A DNA stretch of 25,572 nt, taken from an uncultured Ruminococcus sp. (GTDB taxonomy: Bacteria > Bacillota > Clostridia > Oscillospirales > Ruminococcaceae). Both the position numbers and the translations under genes were made by a program. The DNA is taken from positions 1-25,572 of the forward strand of contig CAMWXM010000008.1 in NCBI GenBank assembly GCA_947178195.1, read 5' to 3'. Position 1 is the first letter of the stretch. Every line of letters starts with the position of its first letter. Shown piece by piece: positions 22,240-25,572 of this stretch. Under the pieces are notes generated by a model, which saw only the letters and a list, made by a program, of their open reading frames with translations, made no database searches and was not told the origin of the DNA.

Positions 22240-22945
22240 TCGATTCACCATTTTTCTTAAAGTATACTTTCGTGCTGTCCTCGCTTATCATGATTCTGCC
22301 GGCTTTGGTAAGCTCTAATATTGCAAGAAATGTTGCCACACGCTCAGAGCGTCCGGTCATGCCGTCAAAAAGCCGGTCGATATAAACGCTGCCGTTTTTA
22401 TAGAGATTTTTCAGGACATAAACGACTTTTGAAATAACCGAAACTACCTTTTGCTGAACAACGTCGTTTATTTTTTTCTCGTTCGCCTCACTGAAATCAA
22501 TTTTTTTAAGGTGCATTGCAAAATATATCTCGGCAAGTTTTTCCGGTTCATGCTTTATTTTATACTCAGTATCCAAAACTATTTTCATAGGCTCTCTTAC
22601 AAAAATATCATTTCCGCTGTAGCATGCTCTTAATTTCTCAGCAGCCTTTTTGCAAAGGGAATACTCTATCAATGCGCCTTGAAGCTCCTGTTTTATTTTT
22701 TCAGCCTCTTCGGGCTTTGGAAGAAGTGAAGCGGTTTTTATATAAATAAGCCGTGCTGCCATTTCCAGAAATTCTCCCGCAAGCTCTAAGTCCTGTTCCT
22801 TTGCCTGTTCTATATAAAGCATATATTGCTCTAAAAGCTTTGATATTTCTATATCGTTTATATTAAGCTCATGCTTTGAAATAAGATGGAGTAGCAGATC
22901 AAGAGGACCTTCGAAAATATCCAGCTTAAAAGAAATATTATCCAT
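22226..22945 (-). CDS. scpA: Segregation and condensation protein A (kleisin)
   Basis: A 239-residue bacterial kleisin that bridges the heads of the Smc dimer and binds ScpB. The N-terminus has the signature FEGPLDLLLHLISKHELNINDI, followed by LAGEFLEMAARLIYIKTASLLP, both typical of ScpA. A charged middle region leads to a C-terminal winged helix (about 165-239, with VATFLAILELTKAGRI) that contacts the Smc head. The gene starts 1 nt after the S2P protease stop and overlaps scpB. Smc itself is not in the window. Confidence 0.95.
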   Translation of the reverse strand: MDNISFKLDIFEGPLDLLLHLISKHELNINDIEISKLLEQYMLYIEQAKEQDLELAGEFLEMAARLIYIKTASLLPKPEEAEKIKQELQGALIEYSLCKKAAEKLRACYSGNDIFVREPMKIVLDTEYKIKHEPEKLAEIYFAMHLKKIDFSEANEKKINDVVQQKVVSVISKVVYVLKNLYKNGSVYIDRLFDGMTGRSERVATFLAILELTKAGRIMISEDSTKVYFKKNGESNAVE

Positions 22946-22946
22946 T

Positions 22947-23693
22947 TTAAACTACCATTATTTTGGGAATAAATCCTGTTATAAACCAGAAAAATCTCTG
23001 TATCCAGCCGCCTACATATCCCAGAGGGGTGCTAAGAACTCCCGAAACAAGAATGAACATAAAGATAAGATTTATTATCATTCCATAGCGGTCTAACATT
23101 CTATCAAAATTAGCGCTTGTAAAATAGCTTAAAATTTTTGAGCCGTCAAGAGGCGGAATAGGAATGAGATTGAATATGGCAAGACCAATATTTATTGCAA
23201 TAAACATTTCCAATATATAAAGTATAATGAACATCATTGACATTCCGTTAACCGACTGCTCAACGATTGAACCCATAAAAGGCGAGTTCAGATATACGTC
23301 AAGACCCATCAGTCCGTCCCTGAAAAAGGAAAGGCATATTATGATACGGTAAATAATAAGTGCGCCGAAGGATACTATCAGATTGGAAAGAGGTCCGGCA
23401 GCGGCTGTAACGGCTATACCAAGGCGCTGCTTTTTAAATTTGAGCGGATTTATTGGCACCGGCTTTGCCCAGCCGAAGCCTGCAAGCAAAAGGCAGACAG
23501 CGCCTATCCAGTCTATATGCGCCAGAGGATTGAGAGTCAGCCTGCCCATATATCCGGCTGTGTTATCCCCCATTTTATTGGCAGCCCATGCATGGGCGTA
23601 TTCGTGTATAGGCAGAACCAGAAAAATAACTATTATCCTTGTGAATAGTTCCAGAACCTTATCAATGCCAAATTCCATATTAAAAAGACTCAT
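22947..23693 (-). CDS. Site-2 protease family membrane protein (YwhC-like, M50)
   Basis: 248 residues with several membrane helices. The zinc motif is HEYAH (30-34) in the first helix region and the third ligand lies in FNLIPIPPLDG near residue 200. Conserved MGRLTLNPLAHIDWIG and GPLSNLIVSFGALI lie between. This is the widespread short S2P group without PDZ or CBS domains; its substrates are unknown. It differs from the SpoIVFB-like protease elsewhere in this window in motif and length. GGGAGAAATTT precedes the ATG. It is the first gene of the scpA-scpB-ytfI-gerW-dacF-rluB run, a common arrangement in clostridia. Confidence 0.92.
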   Translation of the reverse strand: MSLFNMEFGIDKVLELFTRIIVIFLVLPIHEYAHAWAANKMGDNTAGYMGRLTLNPLAHIDWIGAVCLLLAGFGWAKPVPINPLKFKKQRLGIAVTAAAGPLSNLIVSFGALIIYRIIICLSFFRDGLMGLDVYLNSPFMGSIVEQSVNGMSMMFIILYILEMFIAINIGLAIFNLIPIPPLDGSKILSYFTSANFDRMLDRYGMIINLIFMFILVSGVLSTPLGYVGGWIQRFFWFITGFIPKIMVV

Positions 23694-23733
23694 AAATTTC
23701 TCCCTTCATTCATAATCGTATACATACATATTA

Positions 23734-23762
23734 ATTATACAATACTATATAAAAAAATTCAA
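23734..23762 (-). promoter_or_regulatory. Sigma-A-type promoter of the S2P-scpAB run
   Basis: On the minus strand TTGAAT (23757-23762), a 17-nt spacer and a perfect TATAAT (23734-23739). Transcription would begin about 7 nt further on, giving a leader of about 35 nt before the S2P gene. It is the strongest promoter found for the whole minus-strand block down to the cellulase. Confidence 0.78.
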
Positions 23763-23820
23763 GTAAAATATAGCATTTTACCGTTATTTTAAAAAATTTA
23801 GGATTTTTTTAAAAAAAGAC

Positions 23821-23849
23821 TTGATTTTTTTTTCGTTTTCTGGTAATAT
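23821..23849 (+). promoter_or_regulatory. Sigma-A-type promoter of rpmB
   Basis: TTGATT (23821-23826), a 17-nt spacer and TAATAT (23844-23849). Upstream (about 23776-23818) lie runs of A and T that resemble an UP element, as expected for a ribosomal protein gene. Transcription would begin near 23856, giving a leader of about 40 nt. Confidence 0.7.
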
Positions 23850-23895
23850 ATTAATGTTGACTATTTATTTAAGAAAATTAAGGGAGGTGCAGTCA

Positions 23896-24084
23896 ATGGC
23901 AAAATGTGAAATCTGCGGTAAGGGTGTAACATTCGGTATTAAGGTTTCTCACTCACACAGAAGAACAAACAGAACCTGGAAACCAAATGTTAAGCGTGTC
24001 AAAGCTATTGTTAAGGGTACCCCTTGTCATATCTACGCTTGTTCAAGATGTCTTCGTTCTGGTAAGGTAGAAAGAGCAAACTAA
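23896..24084 (+). CDS. rpmB: 50S ribosomal protein L28
   Basis: 62 residues, the usual size of L28. MAKCEICGKGVTFGIKVSHS is the family N-terminus, and the cysteine pairs C4/C7 and C49/C52 mark the zinc-binding form. The ATG at 23896 has GGGAGGTG at 23882-23889; a longer frame from 23821 would start upstream of the mRNA start and is rejected. In Bacillus rpmB lies right beside spoVM, on the opposite strand; here the two are on the same strand and separated by about 12.7 kb. It is a single-gene unit with its own promoter and terminator, facing a minus-strand gene on each side. Confidence 0.98.
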   Translation: MAKCEICGKGVTFGIKVSHSHRRTNRTWKPNVKRVKAIVKGTPCHIYACSRCLRSGKVERAN

Positions 24085-24149
24085 TTTAATTTTGTAAATC
24101 AATTTATTGGTTTACATATTAATTTTTTGGTTAAGGGAAAGAAAATTGT

Positions 24150-24181
24150 AGCCTGTTGAATTTGGTTTGATTCAACAGGCT
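24150..24181 (+). terminator. Hairpin after rpmB, shared with the TVP38 gene
   Basis: A perfect 12-bp stem (AGCCTGTTGAAT at 24150-24161 with 24170-24181) and an 8-nt loop. GAAAAT and ATTTTC further out can lengthen it. T-rich runs on both sides suggest bidirectional termination between the convergent genes. Confidence 0.85.
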
Positions 24182-24194
24182 GATTTTCTTTGTG

Positions 24195-24905
24195 CTATTT
24201 GGACTTTGCTTTGTTTTGCTCTACCTTTTTTCTTCTTCTTTCAGTAATATAATTATTTAACAATATTCCTGTGATTCCAATCACTGCTGTGATTATGCAA
24301 ATCACGATGGCAACGGCATAATCTCTGTCCTGAAGCGAATCGCCGAACATTACGCACAAAATCAGCGCAGGTATCCTTGCAAATGCTGCAAGAAAATAAA
24401 ATCTGAACGGCTTTATCTCGGTAAGCGAGGCGATATAGGTAATTACGTCCTTGGGAGTGCCAGGTATCATGAGAAAGACAAATACCACCAGCTCAAGCTT
24501 TTTTTCATCGTGTAGAAATTTGAATTTCTGGAATTTCTCCTCCGATACAAATAAATTAACAATTGGGCTACCGAATTTTATAACAAGATTGTAAACAATG
24601 ATAGTGGCGATAAATATGCCGATCTCGCAGAAAATCAGCGCTTTCACAGGGCCGAAAAGCGCACCACCGATAACTTCCACCGGACCTCCGGGAATAAAGG
24701 CAAGAATTATCTGGGTTATTTCTGCAAGAATAAATACAACAGGACCGAAAATTCCAAGCCTGTCCATTATGCCTTCGATCCATTGTTTTCCCTCGTCTGT
24801 CCTCAGGGAGTTTATGAATGGTATCAGAACTATTGTCAAACCGATACAGAATAATATCACCAATACCAGAATAACAATTTTTACTATCTTGCTTTTTTTG
24901 CTCAT
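24195..24905 (-). CDS. TVP38/TMEM64 (DedA-superfamily) membrane protein
   Basis: 236 residues with about six hydrophobic segments and a lysine/arginine-rich C-terminal tail (RRRKKVEQNKAKSK). The two re-entrant proline/glycine motifs of the VTT domain are visible: FIPGGPVEVIGGALFG (about 76-91) and MIPGTPKDVITYIASL (about 146-161). Members of this superfamily are now linked to lipid scrambling or flipping, but the substrate of this one is unknown. The ATG at 24905 has AAAGGA upstream with a long (about 11-nt) spacer; a frame from 24953 is less likely. A good promoter lies upstream, so it appears to be a single-gene unit. Confidence 0.9.
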   Translation of the reverse strand: MSKKSKIVKIVILVLVILFCIGLTIVLIPFINSLRTDEGKQWIEGIMDRLGIFGPVVFILAEITQIILAFIPGGPVEVIGGALFGPVKALIFCEIGIFIATIIVYNLVIKFGSPIVNLFVSEEKFQKFKFLHDEKKLELVVFVFLMIPGTPKDVITYIASLTEIKPFRFYFLAAFARIPALILCVMFGDSLQDRDYAVAIVICIITAVIGITGILLNNYITERRRKKVEQNKAKSK

Positions 24906-24985
24906 TTTTTTGTATTTCCTTTCATTGATTCTTATTTTTAACGCACTAAGCACGATTTATGCCTATGCGGAAAGCTTCTTATATA

Positions 24986-25013
24986 ATTATAGCATTTTTT
25001 ACATATTTTGCAA
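24986..25013 (-). promoter_or_regulatory. Sigma-A-type promoter of the TVP38 gene
   Basis: On the minus strand TTGCAA (25008-25013), a 16-nt spacer and a perfect TATAAT (24986-24991), preceded by TGC, which resembles an extended -10. Transcription would start near 24979, about 75 nt before the ATG. Confidence 0.72.
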
Positions 25014-25044
25014 TAACAATTTAATAACGATTCAATAAAAAAAT

Positions 25045-25066
25045 AAGCGTGCCATTAGACACGCTT
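25045..25066 (-). terminator. Terminator after rpsT
   Basis: AAGCGTG (25045-25051) pairs with CACGCTT (25060-25066) around an 8-nt loop. On the minus strand it is followed by a long T run (25035-25044), a classic intrinsic terminator. It lies about 120 nt after the rpsT stop. Confidence 0.85.
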
Positions 25067-25099
25067 CATGCATTATTAATCTGATTTGATATTTAAGAG

Positions 25100-25176
25100 C
25101 CTGTATGCACAGAATTTCCTATGAATACAGGATATAAGGCATAGCTACACTAATATTAAAATTGTGCAGCTGCCTT
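25100..25176 (-). other. Two extra hairpins in the rpsT 3' region
   Basis: CCTGTAT/ATACAGG (25100-25106 with 25125-25131) and AAGGCA/TGCCTT (25136-25141 with 25171-25176, with a shorter inner stem) lie between the rpsT stop and its terminator. Neither has a T run, so they are not terminators. They may protect the 3' end of the message or form a small RNA; nothing recognisable was identified. Confidence 0.4.
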
Positions 25177-25183
25177 AAAATAA

Positions 25184-25444
25184 TCAGCCCGCTGCGTTAA
25201 GCTTCTTAGCAAGCTGTGCTTTTTTTCTGTTTGCCTTATTTTTATGGATAAGACCCTTTGAAGCTGCCTGATCTACTTTCTTTATGGCAATCTTGATTGC
25301 ATCTGCTTTTCCGGCAGTATTATTTGCGCAAGCAGCGTCTGCGTTTTTGAGAACCGTTTTAAGATTAGACTTTCTTGCCTTATTAGCGGCTGCTTTTGTC
25401 TTATTAACCTTAACTCTCTTCATTGCGGATTTGATATTTGGCAT
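25184..25444 (-). CDS. rpsT: 30S ribosomal protein S20
   Basis: 86 residues, the typical length of S20, very rich in lysine and alanine. MPNIKSAMKRVKVNKTKAAANK is the family N-terminus, and LIHKNKANRKKAQLAKKLNAAG is close to the consensus C-terminus (positions about 65-86). It binds 16S rRNA early in 30S assembly. A near-perfect AAGGAGGTG lies upstream (25454-25462). In many clostridia rpsT stands alone with its own promoter, which agrees with the AT-rich region upstream, although no convincing -35/-10 pair was found in the part visible here. Confidence 0.97.
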   Translation of the reverse strand: MPNIKSAMKRVKVNKTKAAANKARKSNLKTVLKNADAACANNTAGKADAIKIAIKKVDQAASKGLIHKNKANRKKAQLAKKLNAAG

Positions 25445-25480
25445 TTTTGCTGCACCTCCTTAGAGTAAATAATAAAACAT

Positions 25481-25519
25481 CTGAATTTATTATTGACATT
25501 AAAATAAATAATAATTCAG
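25481..25519. repeat. AT-rich palindrome upstream of rpsT
   Basis: CTGAATTTATTATT (25481-25494) is inverted at 25507-25519 with one unpaired base. It lies in the presumed rpsT leader or promoter region. It may be an operator, a leader hairpin or a chance palindrome in AT-rich DNA. Confidence 0.35.
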
Positions 25520-25572
25520 TGAAAATAGCATAGAATAAAAACAACACAGATTTTCTTAAAAAATCGGACACG

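Noticed and set aside
25493..25520. TTGACA on the plus strand as a promoter
   Set aside because: At 16-18 nt downstream there is no -10-like box, only part of the palindrome, and no plus-strand gene follows in view.

Overview
The window looks like a chromosomal segment of a low-GC Gram-positive, spore-lineage Clostridium relative. The best fit is a fibrolytic Ruminococcus (Oscillospiraceae). This rests on three things seen in the sequence: a secreted GH5 cellulase ending in a type I dockerin, spore-lineage genes (spoVM, gerW/ytfJ and a SpoIVFB-like protease), and a long gene block in the Bacillus/Clostridium order. The species assignment is inference.

Layout. Bases 1-11189 (+) form one tightly packed run: rpoZ (5' end cut off by the window), priA, def, fmt, rsmB, rlmN, prpC (PP2C phosphatase), prkC (PASTA kinase), rsgA, thiN and a 29-codon spoVM, closed by a strong hairpin terminator. 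Bases 11190-12323 (+) hold a short accessory unit: a possible sigma-E-type promoter, a 69-bp inverted-repeat element, a one-helix membrane protein and a CBS-less SpoIVFB-like M50 protease. Bases 12370-16569 (-) carry metA and, upstream of it, a three-gene biotin-dependent carboxyltransferase operon (12S-like subunit, biotin carrier, 5S/OadA-like subunit). Bases 16730-23693 (-) read, in transcription order, S2P protease, scpA, scpB, ytfI-like DUF2953, gerW, dacF, rluB, an unknown 124-aa protein and the GH5-dockerin cellulase. Bases 23896-24084 (+) are rpmB. Bases 24195-25444 (-) are a TVP38-family membrane protein and rpsT.

How the genes fit together. The first block joins translation start and ribosome maturation (def, fmt, rsmB, rlmN, rsgA) with replication restart (priA) and the PrpC/PrkC signalling pair. 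SpoVM sits at its conserved place at the end of that block. The long minus-strand block pairs chromosome condensation (ScpA/ScpB) with spore and wall functions (GerW, DacF) and ends in a cellulosomal enzyme. The three-gene carboxyltransferase operon has neither a biotin carboxylase nor a membrane decarboxylase subunit next to it, so it is best read as a transcarboxylase.

Nothing resembling a phage, CRISPR array, tRNA, rRNA or intact insertion sequence was seen. The points most worth a second look are the short spoVM gene, the reduced SpoIVFA/SpoIVFB-like unit with its candidate promoter and inserted repeat, the transcarboxylase with an unusual 12S-like subunit, and the cellulase sitting directly behind housekeeping genes.
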